Below are positions 54,263 to 63,646 of a stretch of 64,000 nucleotides of DNA, one piece after another. Where the stretch lies: the NCBI GenBank assembly GCA_000507305.1, contig DF240863.1, positions 1-64,000 of the forward strand, in the 5' to 3' direction. The notes under the pieces are model-generated. The model did no database searches. It saw only the letters and a program-made list of their open reading frames with translations, and was not told the origin of the DNA. The first letter of the stretch is position 1, and every line of letters begins with the position of its first letter. The DNA is from Breviolum minutum Mf 1.05b.01 (lineage: Eukaryota > Sar > Dinophyceae > Suessiales > Symbiodiniaceae). The translations under genes were made by a program, and so were the position numbers.

Positions 54263-54721
54263 GTATCACAAAAGACCCCTTCAGTTACCAGGGTCGAAGT
54301 TAGATTCTGTGCAACTCCCTATGTTTTTTTCGTATCAGGAGAGATGACTTCTGCCAAATCTAACTTTGAATCCGGGTAAGTCCCTCCTCCCAATGAGGCC
54401 AAATATTCCATTTCTTCTACCTTCAGTCTCGGCTGGTGCCAGGAGATGGATCTCCCTGAAATTAGTTAGCCCGAGGTTTGGTCATCAACCTACTCAGTAG
54501 TTCTCAAACTTCAAACCGAAAACTGGATTTCAACCACCCTTTCGCCCTAGACCTTGGGGATTCTCGCCTGAGCACCAAAGCACCAAAGTCAAGATCTAAA
54601 CAAATCGTCGAGGTGTCAATCAATGACTCTGCGGTTCTCTCCTTCAGCATGAACGACTAGCCGAAAACAAAAGGCTTTGCAATTCGTCACAATCCATTTC
54701 GACAATGTGGGTTCCCCTTCA

Positions 54722-54948
54722 TCAAAATGGCTGCGCGATGAGGTCTCGCCAGCCACTATAAAGGAGGCGGTCCAATGGCATTGTTGTGCCATTTTGGATG
54801 GCAGCCTTTCCAGAAGCTTTGTAAAACATCACAAGGGTAGGGCTTTGGTGAGCTTCCAGCTGGTGACTGGTGTCTTCATAGCACGCTTCTTCAGGCCATA
54901 AGTAGCTGGTTTCTTGAGAGCAACCTTTCTCTTCGGCTTGGCAATCAT
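54722..54948 (-). pseudogene. Small Lys-rich basic protein, frameshifted
   Basis: ATG at 54948: MIAKPKRKVALKKPATYGLK, KRAMKTPVTSWKLTKALPL, stop at 54829-54831. In another frame directly after: LVMFYKASGKAAIQNGTTMP, LDRLLYSGWRDLIAQPF, stop at 54722. About one residue in four of the first half is Lys/Arg, arranged like a DNA- or RNA-binding tail. In a dinoflagellate this invites comparison with basic nuclear proteins (histone-like, DVNP), but I see no diagnostic motif. The opposite strand (54677-54901) is also open and fairly protein-like (FVTIHFDNVGSPSSKWLRDE), so the strand is uncertain. Confidence 0.4.
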
Positions 54949-55439
54949 TTTTTTCTGATGCACTTGATATCGAGGAACACGGAATCCTCCTGGGTATGTT
55001 GATAGAAGAAATCCGGCTAACCAGTTGATATGTAGGTTGTCCGATTATTTACAGGGTTTTAGCACCATCCCAGGTGGTTGTTTGAGTAACGATCGTTGGT
55101 AAGTTGGACTTGACCCCTTCTAACTGGTGAAATAACCATCAACCATTTGAATTTGCTCATTATCCCTTTTTTTCAACAACCATTCTTTTCCCAGTTGGTG
55201 GGCACACTTGGTGATTGATGTCCAGGGTTCCTTTCAAAAAAAAATCCTTCACTTTGGGCTTGCTTTTTTAAAGCGTCTACGCCCCACTAGGACCCACTAG
55301 GTTTAAGGTGGCCCTGACACAGGGCCACGTCAAATGCACATTGAATCCATTGGAAAATTTATGGAAAATCAAGATGTTGCACCAAACTGAGGTGAGTATC
55401 AAATGAGCAATTGGTTACTGGGGTGTCCATTGAAGTTAG

Positions 55440-55542
55440 TAACTAGTTAGTAAGTTGGTTTATAACCTATTTACGGGACTTACAACCTAGTTATATAGGG
55501 GTTGTAATCGATTCACTAAGTACCATGGACATCCCAGTACCA
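55440..55542. repeat. Family J-type right half, duplicate of 33765-33862
   Basis: AACTAGTTAGTAAGTTGG, TTTACGGGACTTACAACC, CGATTCACTAAGTACCATGG, ACATCCCAGTA. Confidence 0.6.
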
Positions 55543-55989
55543 ATATCAAGGGAATCGGATAGTTTTCCTTTTTCCCCATCCTTGTCCCTCAACACTCCCC
55601 TACTGAGGCCGGCTATTTCGTGGGGAGGCATTGGGGGTGCCCTTAAATTCCCATGACAATAAAGGGGAACTGGAGGCCAGTTCGATTGCCTACCTACAAT
55701 CATTGAATTTTTCTGTAGGGATAATCCCTGCGAAGGCGATAAAAATACCTGTTTTTTTAGTGGTATATACGTAGGCAATTGGGTGATTAATTATCGGCTA
55801 CCTCACCGCCCACCTTTTAAACGTTAGAATCTGAAAAAAACCATTGATACAGCCTACAAGTAGTATAGTCATCCTATCCCTCCAAGTGCTTCCCTCCAGG
55901 CGAGGATTGCCGTTTTCACCCTGACATGCTTGGGCTTTCGGATTCTTAAACTTTCATGGCTTATGAAACAAACCCGGAAGATATTACTA

Positions 55990-56101
55990 CTGCTGATGGT
56001 TCAGAAATCCTAAACAATTAGCTGGGATGGTGCTAAAACCCTGTAAATACTGGGATAAACTACCAAGCTCAACTGGTGAGCTGGATTTCTTCCAGCAACA
56101 G
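55990..56101. mobile_element. Family E element, copy 6
   Basis: TA, CTGCTGATGGTTCAGAAATC at the left; GGATTTCTTCCAGCAACAG, TA at the right; internal GCTGGGATGGTGCTAAAACC. Confidence 0.65.
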
Positions 56102-56489
56102 TACGTGAGTTTTTCATCCCCTATATCTAGCAAATTAGGGTCATGAAAGTGTATCATGATTCTTTCAAAAAATCCATGTTAGACTAGGTAGTAAAAAAAA
56201 TCCTAGTGAATCAAATCTTCCCTCAAGCATTTGTTTGGCCAATCTCTCGAGCACAGGGATCGGAGATGAACAAAAAGCAGTAACAAAAATCCTGAAAAAT
56301 TCCACGCAAAAACGTTACACCCTCCAAAACTACAAGTTCGCACCTGCCAGGGGGGTGAATCCTTCCCCCCAAAAGGAAACGCATCTTCCAAACCCAGTGT
56401 TTCAGGTGCGAGCTGTTTTCATGGAGTTTGTATGGGGAAAAAAAAAACAAATCCAGAAATTCAGACCTAAAGATGTCGGGGAGTATCTA

Positions 56490-56637
56490 CTGTTGATGGA
56501 AGAAAGATTGCATCAGTTGATACGGTAAATATATGTAAATATCGAGGGAACTAACATATCCCACCTGGGGAAAAATATCCAGTACTCATAGGGTCTTATA
56601 CATTGCAGGCGGTTTGCAGGATTTCTTTCATCAACAG
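56490..56637. mobile_element. Family E element, copy 7 (with insertion)
   Basis: TA, CTGTTGATGGAAGAAAG at the left; GGATTTCTTTCATCAACAG, TA at the right; about 40 bp longer than other copies, with GGGAACTAACATATCCCACC (Family D-like) inside. Confidence 0.6.
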
Positions 56638-56732
56638 TATGACCCTCTCAAAAACACTTCCAGCGAGGAGCTGCCCCTGCAAAAGTTCCAATGCAGTTGG
56701 AAGATGATTCGGCTTTCCTCTTGGGGGGATAC

Positions 56733-56823
56733 ACTCCCCAAAACTAACAGTTCACCCCCACAAATGGTAGTTTCCAATAGGAATCTCCAAACTTCAGGGG
56801 GCGAACTGTTAGTTTCAGGGGGG
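56733..56823. mobile_element. Family D palindromic element (clean)
   Basis: CTCCCCAAAACTAACAGTTC at the left and GGCGAACTGTTAGTTTCAGG with GGGGAG at the right. GGATAC occurs just outside on both sides (56724-56729 and 56827-56832). Confidence 0.65.
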
Positions 56824-57310
56824 AGACGGATACTTCACCGATTTTTCAGGGGCAAAAACCTCGATCTTGATCCAAGGTGCACATCCGATGGTTCCCACCC
56901 AATGACACCAATCCAAATTCTCCCCCTCAACGGCGGGTGGGGGACGTTTGGTGGAGTTTCATGGGTGGAGTTTCATGGGTGGCGTTGTGGGAGGGTGCAT
57001 TTTTTTTGGTGGCCACAAAGGACATGGGTTAAGTCGTTTGTCACAGCACCCTGAAACCCAACCTTACAGCGAACCCCTCTGACGTAATGCCATATGCCTT
57101 GCCCGTTTGACTTGCAGAAATCCTAGGCTTTATTGGCTTAGTTAGAAGGCCTTTGCAAGATTTTTTTCCATCAACAGTAGTAAGGGTTGAATTTCCATCA
57201 GCCAAGGGAGAACTGTGGCATTGTGGGGGGTGCACTCCAAGGCGCATATCATCAACACCCATTCTCTCGTACCGTCAGAAGCTCGTTTCTCACGTCATGT
57301 CCATGATATT

Positions 57311-57416
57311 CTGGTTGGTGGTTGAACCAACCCATCTGAAAAATATGCTTGTCAAATTGGAATTCTTCCCCAAATAGTGGTGAAATCAAAAACGTATTTG
57401 AAGTTTCACCACCCAG
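57311..57416 (+). mobile_element. Family A element, copy 15
   Basis: CTGGTTGGTGGTTGAACC to TTTGAAGTTTCACCACCCAG. No exact target duplication. Confidence 0.75.
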
Positions 57417-57438
57417 ATGTTAGTATCCCATTTTTTCT

Positions 57439-57656
57439 TCATTTCGACCCCTTTGCAGTGTGATTGGACACTTGCAAATCCAGGTTGTATAGCAGGTCGT
57501 CTTGGGACAGGAATGTGAACAAGTCTTTTTTGAAACATGTTGAGCACCCTTTGTATCCCCACGTGTCATCTGCATTTTTTCCAATGCCCACCATGCTGAA
57601 AAACTCGGCAAGTTCAAACATCAGTGCATGCTTGCTGGAATTCTTCTTCTGGAATC
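57439..57656 (-). CDS. Coding-like segment, unknown (60 codons from ATG)
   Basis: ATG at 57621: MFELAEFFSMVGIGKNADDT, WGYKGCSTCFKKDLFTFLSQ, DDLLYNLDLQVSNHTAKGSK, stop at 57439. This is a very protein-like composition with a CSTC pair. Upstream the frame stays open for 12 codons (FQKKNSSKHAL) to a TGA, with TTCCAG at that point as a possible acceptor, so it may be an internal or last exon. No family recognised. Family A lies 22 bp beyond its stop. Confidence 0.4.
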
Positions 57657-57761
57657 AAGTGGGCTAAAGTGGCTGCCACTTGCCCTTAGATCCCCATTAG
57701 CTATTGTAGAACGTGTTTTTGAAAAATACACCAAGTAAAAAACCATCCAAATCTAGAAGTA

Positions 57762-57902
57762 CTCGGTGGATCATTCCATTTAGTAAGTGGTTCATTTGCC
57801 CAATGGTGATCGTAAGCCCTTCCGAACAAAAATGGCTTATTGAAATGGGAATGGTGATCCCTAAGGGTCCTTAGGAAGTGTTCAGGGAGCCCATCTTCCA
57901 AG
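57762..57902. mobile_element. Family I palindromic element
   Basis: TA, CTCGGTGGATCATTCC at the left; GGGAGCCCATCTTCCAAG, TA at the right; internal TTCATTTGCCCAATGGTGAT. The next 130 bp is GC-rich with short open frames on both strands (minus: AAFLMFVDWIEPAGRLEMPW) that I cannot resolve. Confidence 0.55.
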
Positions 57903-58049
57903 TAAGCTGGGCCGCAGCCCCTAACGACTTGGAGCCGGAAAAAACGACGTTGCCAACGCCTCCCGGTAGCCATGGCATTTCCAATCTTCCTGCCGGCTCT
58001 ATCCAATCCACAAACATCAAAAATGCCGCTCGACAAAAAAAATCGGTTA

Positions 58050-58631
58050 GAAATGGGTGATAGTGGGGATCATGGGACTGACATGGAACTCTTCTTCTTG
58101 GGTATATGTTTTATTTTTTTCTGTTTTTTTTTGGCTGTTTTTTGTTGATCCCTTCCAACGATGGTAAATCAAAGTTTGGGGATAATATATACAATATGTT
58201 CTTGTGTTTGTACATTCAAGTGATTCTTTTTACGTCCTATCATATTGTCCAGCGTGAAAAATCACCATTTGGTCGACATACTGTAATACATTTTTGCTTT
58301 TTCAATCACGGATCCGAGTCATCGATGAATCCACATCTTGTATGCGGATGAAGCAGAAAAAACTTCAAATCCCCCAAGACAAATATCGAAAACAGCGTGA
58401 GATCATAAGCCCCAGATGCCCAAATTCCATCTTGTAATGTCGTAACGATCATCCAGCCGCTGCTTCCACCCTTAACTGCGGGGAATTAGATTTTTACCAC
58501 CTTTACTGCCTTGCAAGATTCTCTATTTACAATTGACTACCATAAACTGAATACCGATTTGCCTAAATCAGTTTCTTTTAGCATGCTTACTCAGGCAATT
58601 TGAAAGTATAATTCCTAAACCTGAATGATCA
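58050..58631. other. AT-rich intergenic stretch
   Basis: T-rich tract at 58105-58145. No repeat family and no coding-like frame seen. Confidence 0.45.
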
Positions 58632-58740
58632 GGCAACTGACTCAGCCATTTCGGGCCTAAAAAAATAAAAGTTCAAACTATTTTTCCCATTAAATACTAT
58701 GCAATCCCAAAAAGTTTAACACGGTTAGCCATTGGCTAAG
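58632..58740. repeat. Family O repeat, copy 3
   Basis: CTCAGCCATTTCGGGCC, TTTTTCCCATTAAATACTATG, CCCAAAAAGTTTAACAC, TTAGCCATTGGCTAAG. Confidence 0.5.
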
Positions 58741-59476
58741 TAAGGCAATTTTTTTTTGGATTCCCTCCCTTACAATCATGAACCATTTGGGGTGACCAAC
58801 CACCCACTTTTACAGCTCCACGACTCGCTTTTCCTTTCCTCCCGGCTGCCCCGCCTCCCCATTGGCTGGTGGTGGACAAGGTGGTGGCTCTGGAGTACAA
58901 GATGGTGAAATCCAAATGTCCTTTCAATCATCGAAAAAAACCTGGTAAAACTTGGATTTTCTGAGTTTCAGTGGAGAAAAACCACCATCTTTAAGTCATA
59001 ACTATCGGTCATTTGGAAGGGGTGTTTTACAACCCGATCCTTAGGGGACGTTCCAACGATCATCATGGGACCATTTTAATCCACTACGAACTTGGATTTG
59101 CGACTGGACTCGCTGCGGATTTTGATGGTGATTTACCATGGTGGAATCCGTAAAAAATCACGTAAAAAACAAACAAATTCAAGGAACATGTGGAAGTGAT
59201 GAAGGGAAATGCTTTTAATTAAACACTTTCTACCATGGAATTCATCATCAGTGGGAATATCTTTGCAACTCTTTCCATCCAGTGGAAGTCAAGTCGACCA
59301 TTTTTGCCGAAGAGTCCCGTCCCCTGGACTGGTTGATTTTAACTAAGCCCTTAAGAGACAACAAGGGGGGTCTTTTCAGTTACCCTCTGCGGAACCGAAC
59401 AAATCCCACCTTGGGAAAAGGAACAACATCTTCAAAATGTACCTTTGGGAGGGGATGTGTTAGGGATAAAGCCCAT

Positions 59477-59707
59477 TCAAAAAACATCGAATGTCCAGGA
59501 AAACGCTTGCTCCGTCTGGTACATTGGCTTTAGCTCTTTGGTGCGAACCACCCCCAAGCAATTGCTCATTTGCTCATTTGTTCGTGGAAAATGGCCATCC
59601 AGGCTGCTCAGTGAAGCACCTCTAAGGTTTTGATGGCGCAACATCTCGTCAAAAGAAACCCTAAATGTATGAAGCAGACTCTTCCCCAAGTGTTGGGATT
59701 GAACCAT
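59477..59707 (-). CDS. Coding-like segment, unknown (76 codons)
   Basis: ATG at 59707: MVQSQHLGKSLLHTFRVSFD, EMLRHQNLRGASLSSLDGHF, PRTNEQMSNCLGVVRTKELK, ending TEQAFSWTFDVF. Even composition, repeat-free. The frame continues upstream to 59806 with less convincing sequence. No family recognised. Confidence 0.35.
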   Translation of the reverse strand: MVQSQHLGKSLLHTFRVSFDEMLRHQNLRGASLSSLDGHFPRTNEQMSNCLGVVRTKELKPMYQTEQAFSWTFDVF

Positions 59708-60015
59708 TGAACAGTAAACAAAATGTTTGGGAGCACCAACTAGATTCAAAAACAAACTGTCTTTCAAACCATTCAAGGGTTTTGGACTCCAAAATAATGC
59801 AACCAATCGGTTTGGCCGGTTTCCATTGTTTACCCTATAGACATCACTTCCTCAAAATTTTGCATCTACTAACCAAATCGCACACCTTCAAATCCTTCGT
59901 TTGGGTGTCTTGCTGGAACTTAGTAATGAGACAGTCAGTATACTAGTTGCAAGCATGGTAGCTAGTAAGTAGTCAACTAGTTCGCAAATGGGTTATAACT
60001 TACAACTCATTATAC

Positions 60016-60092
60016 ACTCCCTGAAACTAACATAGCACCTGAAAATAGGTTAATGTTCCAACCATTGATTTTCAGGGGCAAACAGTTTGTTT
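60016..60092. mobile_element. Family D element, left end intact
   Basis: TACACTCCCTGAAACTAACA, GCACCTGAAAATAGG, CATTGATTTTCAGGGGC, with a decayed right end (AGTTTGTTTCAAAG). Confidence 0.5.
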
Positions 60093-60134
60093 CAAAGTAC
60101 GATGTTAAATCACCCAACTTACTAACTAGAATGT

Positions 60135-60258
60135 ACTGGGACGGAAGTTAGGATCAATGGCGATCGGATCAATGGGTTCATTTCACCTACTTATAAATGG
60201 AATATTTTGGGGTAACACACTGATCCTAACCTTTTATATCCACTTCCAGGGAAATCCA
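60135..60258. mobile_element. Family J element
   Basis: GTACTGGGACGGAAGTTAGG at the left; CACTTCCAGGGAAATCCAAG at the right; CACCTACTTATAAATGG inside. Confidence 0.5.
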
Positions 60259-60259
60259 A

Positions 60260-60408
60260 GTGAGCTACGAAAAAAAACCCTCCTACTTTCCGTTAAACTG
60301 GTTGGTTTATAGGATCCTTATATTGGCTTTTTAAAATCCCCATATAATTGGGTAGTATAATCCCCTAGACAACCTAAACAATCAGTTTTTTTTTCATTGC
60401 TCAAATAA
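60260..60408 (+). repeat. Family F repeat copy
   Basis: GTGAGCTACGAAAAAAAACC, ATAGGATCCTTATATTGGC, CCCCATATAATTGGGTAG, TTTTTTTTCATTGCTCA. Confidence 0.6.
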
Positions 60409-60462
60409 ATCAAGCAACCAGTTACGATCACGATCACCATTTTCGCCACCAAGTAGGGGGTC

Positions 60463-60618
60463 CCTACCTTTCCCCCCATCCGCTTTGAACCATTCCCCCA
60501 GTCCGAGGCAAAGTTGGCAGAAGTGGCCATGCTTTCATGGGCTGACCAAAAACCACGTTCCACCATCCACCTGGAAAATGACACCCAAAAACGCGCAGCT
60601 GGAGTGGTGTTTTGCTAA
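60463..60618 (+). CDS. Coding-like segment cut by a Family A relative
   Basis: Plus strand: PTFPPIRFEPFPQSEAKLAE, VAMLSWADQKPRSTIHLEND, TQKRAAGVVFC, stop at 60616-60618. Good composition and codon use. The stop is created by CTAAGTTGGTGGTTTCAA, the left end of a decayed Family A copy, so the reading frame was probably truncated by that insertion. A Family K end lies immediately upstream (CGCCACCAAG, 60445-60454). Family unknown. Confidence 0.4.
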   Translation, partial: PTFPPIRFEPFPQSEAKLAEVAMLSWADQKPRSTIHLENDTQKRAAGVVFC

Positions 60619-60710
60619 GTTGGTGGTTTCAATCCCATTTTTTTTCCAAAATATGAAGGATAAGGGTAAAAATTTCAACAAAAAAACATATGTTCAAATA
60701 CTAAGAGTTT
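60614..60710 (+). mobile_element. Family A element, decayed copy at exon end
   Basis: CTAAGTTGGTGGTTTCAATCC is clear. The rest is recognisable only in AAGGGTAAAAATTTC and ATGTTCAAATAC. Confidence 0.45.
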
Positions 60711-60809
60711 CAGGGTTTGAAAATGGGTTACCTTAAATATTTGTTTTACCTTTGGATAGTTGGCAATTTCAAGCCCTATTTGAAATTTAGCAAATAAGAA
60801 CATATTTGA

Positions 60810-60952
60810 GCCACGAAAAAAACAACCTCCTTTTTTCCATTGAATCCTGGTTGGTTAGGAATCCTTAGAATGGTTTATGAAATAATCTCTAGATAGCTGG
60901 GTATGATTTCATCCCCTAACCCAACCAACCAGGGATTTCTTGACTCATTTGA
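60810..60952 (+). repeat. Family F repeat copy
   Basis: GAGCCACGAAAAAAACAACC, TTTTTCCATTGAATCCTGG, GAATCCTTAGAATGGTTTATG, AACCCAACCAACCAGGG. Confidence 0.55.
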
Positions 60953-60959
60953 AACCATC

Positions 60960-61200
60960 AGTTAGAGTTGGATCAACCCCTCCCCCAAGTCGGTGTCGAC
61001 CCCTCCGAAACAACAGAATGGCCATGGCGCCTACGACTGGCTTCTGCGCCGGAACGGTAAGGCTCCACTTCGAAGCTTTGACCTTGAACGAGGTGGGCGT
61101 TTCGAGGCGAGCTGGTTGTAAATGGAGTTAGACTCCCGAGATCTAACATAGATACCCAAAACGATCTAACAAACACTCCAAGATTACTACTTAGTGGTTT
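60960..61200. other. GC-rich patch, strand unresolved
   Basis: Several frames are open for 30-60 codons (plus: GVDPSETTEWPWRLRLASAP; MAMAPTTGFCAGTVRLHFEA; minus: EAQ-like frames at 60973-61203). The plus strand has ACG/GTAAGG at 61056-61062, a good donor. It could be an exon end, but I cannot choose the frame. The right part joins an L-like start (GAGGTGGGCGTTTCGAGG). Confidence 0.25.
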
Positions 61201-61631
61201 CAAGCCAGCATTTCAAAATTCCCCCTGGCAGTTTACCAGCGAGTTTACCATTGAAAATTTACCGGGACCAAAAGGCAAGGATCGTCTTCCATCATCATTT
61301 TTCGGCGGCGAACTGTTAAACTTTGGGGGTGTAACCTCTTTTTTAATGGCCTCATAAAGAATGGGTTTCACTGGGGTGAAATAACCATATACCTATAGGG
61401 ATCCATGGGACTGGTATGGCATATTTCTGCCTACTGATTTGCCTAATAAACACAAGCCATTTATGTAGGTAAAACAAACTGTGCCATGGATGCTATGGAT
61501 ACAACTCAACTACCATTTCTCGCAACTGTCTTTTTTTCGGCAACTGGCAGCTGTAAGGGAATTTCCTGAAACTTACCATAGATATCATAAATTTGTATTG
61601 TTCTTAGGCGCCCCCAAACGCAAACGCAGGA

Positions 61632-62596
61632 ACGCACGATCAGGATCGCACGATACGATCGCAGGGCCCGAACGCAATTGAAAAGGTTGATGTTTTGGGG
61701 TGATGATAAACACGAATGCATTTACAGGGCCCCGGAAAACGCATCCACAAGTGGGGCAATATGTTTTCCCAATATTTCATTGCAAGGGTGTTGGATGCGT
61801 TTACATTAGTTCGGAAAATGCATTTGATAAGTCTGCACTTTTGGTAGACAGAAACAAATTAAAACAGTACCAGAACTGAATGAAAACAAGTCTTGGATGG
61901 TCATCCTATTGAGCACCTGGTTAAGAATCATGGTTCTAAGTCCTTTAGGTAGCTATAGCCTAAATTTCAATATAAATTTCACAACGTACAAAATGGGATG
62001 ATCATCCAAGTAATCACATCTGCACATGGGAAACGGAGGGGTGAATGGAATGCTAGGATTGAAGAAACTGAATTGTAATTCCAGATATTCTTCTGACTAA
62101 AGGTGTGGTTGGGTGCCTTTACATCTGAAACAAAAACGCATCCGGGCATTTCTCCATTTCAAATGTTTCTTGAAGGGTGGGAACTGCCCATATGCGTTTT
62201 TCGAGGCTCAAAAAACGCATTCCAGATGCGTTGTTCCATGCTCACACACGCATCCGGGCATTTCTCCATTTCAAATGCTTCTCGAAGGGTGGGAACTGCC
62301 CCGATGCGTTTTTCCGGGCTCAAAAAACGCATCCGGGCATTTCTCCATTTCAAATGCTTCTTGAAGGGTGGGAGCTGCCCAGATGCGTTTTTCGAGGCTC
62401 AAAAAACGCATTCCAGATGCGTTTTTTCCAAGTTCAGAGAATGCATGTTGTCAAGGGTGATCCGTATTATCATCAAATTTGTCGAATGCATTCTCTGAAG
62501 GAAAACAAACGCATTGGCGAAATTCCATTTCTACGAGCGGGAACGCACGACAGCGATCGCACGACACACGATCACGAACGCACGACCGCAGGCAGC
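61632..62596. repeat. Compact repeat domain bounded by CGCACGA-rich runs
   Basis: Left boundary GGAACGCACGATCAGGATCG with CACGATACGATCGCAG at about 61630-61665. Right boundary GGAACGCACGACAGCGATCG with CACGACACACGATC at about 62540-62592, in the same orientation. Between them are about 870 bp with many GATGCGTTTT / AAAACGCATC inverted pairs and the tandem array at 62135-62425. Confidence 0.6.
62135..62425. repeat. Tandem array of palindromic GATGCGTTTT units
   Basis: Three units start AACGCATCCGGGCATTTCTC (about 62135, 62249, 62327), then CATTTCAAATGCTTCTTGAA, GGGTGGGAACTGCCC and GATGCGTTTTTCGAGGCTC. Unit spacing alternates about 114 and 78 bp, because an AACGCATTCCAGATGCGTT spacer is present or absent. 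All three frames stay open, making spurious 80-140-codon frames. Confidence 0.85.
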
Positions 62597-62599
62597 TAA

Positions 62600-62875
62600 G
62601 GTATTGTTTGATTCCCTTCAAATGGGTAGTGTAATGACCCCAGTAAATAGAAACATGTTCAATTGCTAAATTTGCATTGATGTACCAAAATCAAAGCATT
62701 GACTCTCTATACAAAAAGTAGATAGATTGCAAAAGGTGCGATGAGATTTCACCACCTCTTTGTCATCCCAAAGGGGCTAGATTAACTTTGAAGATTCTTT
62801 ATCCCATAATATCCCATACACTCCATGTATGTAATATTGACCTTCATTGGCTCAAACATCGCAACATTCCTACAA
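62600..62875. other. Intergenic stretch
   Basis: AT-rich, no repeat family or coding-like frame recognised. Confidence 0.4.
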
Positions 62876-62998
62876 AGAGGGCCCCTACCAGTTATCAGAA
62901 GGTTTAAAACCCTGGAGTTTTACCACAGGAAAACCCATCTATAAGGCCATTTATAGGATCCTTTTAACTCTAGCTCGGCTCGAGCTAGCCCACCTTGT
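62876..62998. repeat. Family L-like palindrome
   Basis: AGAGGGCCCCTACCAG at the left; GCTCGGCTCGAGCTAG and CCCACCTTG, TA at the right; internal CTATAAGGCCATTTATAGG. Confidence 0.5.
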
Positions 62999-62999
62999 A

Positions 63000-63095
63000 G
63001 CGAAATACCCATAAGATCCATGTATGCTTGTATTTACCTAAAATTTGGTTGAAATTTATGGTAAATATACCATACATGGATCCTATGGGGTATGT
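63000..63095. repeat. Palindrome around CCATGTATG
   Basis: AATACCCATAAGATCCATGT with ATGCTTGTATTTACC at the left pairs with GGTAAATATACCATACATGG with ATCCTATGGGGTAT at the right. Related half-sites are at 8078-8110 and 42765-42790. Confidence 0.6.
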
Positions 63096-63373
63096 ACACA
63101 TGCATTCCCATCGTGTATTTTGCTACAGATTCCAACTTGGATGTTAGGCCCCAGGATGAGATCGTGGCAGTATTGAGTCGGTTGAAAACGACCGGAATTT
63201 TCGGGGGAATCCCTCAAAATCTTTCAAGGTCGAAAGGATTGTTAGTAAGTTGGGTTATTACCCCCAAATATGCCATTTATAGGTGAAATAACCCTTTGAT
63301 CCTAACCATTGATCCTAACTTCCAACAGGACAGTTCAACCGAGTTACAGGGGTGAACTTGCAGATATAAGTTA

Positions 63374-63580
63374 CACTCCCTGAAAGAAACAGCAAAAACA
63401 CCTGAAAATGGATGATTGGAAGACAAGCCTTTCCCCCTTTGAAATCTTGGAATCAAGTTTTGATAGCCCTCCCTAAAGTTAATATAGCTTCTGAAAAATC
63501 ATTGGTTGGAAGACAAATCTTTCCTTTAGGGATACGGCCTATTTTCAGGTGCTTCAGGTTTCAAGGAGCGTAAACATCTT
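63374..63580. repeat. Family D fragments
   Basis: ACACTCCCTGAAAGAAAC with CACCTGAAAATGGATG at 63374-63440, then CCCTCCCTAAAGTTAATATAG to TTTTCAGGTGCTTCAGG at 63466-63565. Confidence 0.5.
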
Positions 63581-63646
63581 TCAGGTCATCCTGGTGATTG
63601 GAATCCTGGTGGTTGTGAAGCCATCATATTTCAACATTACCTAATA

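Noticed and set aside
54722-54948. Calling the basic protein a histone or DVNP
   Set aside because: Only Lys richness supports it. No histone-fold or DVNP motif could be recognised.
62135-62425. CRISPR array
   Set aside because: Repeats of 78-114 bp without short unique spacers, in a eukaryotic context.
62103-62599. 131-140-codon plus-strand frames
   Set aside because: They read through the tandem GATGCGTTTT array in all three frames. The repeated peptide is a by-product of the DNA repeat.
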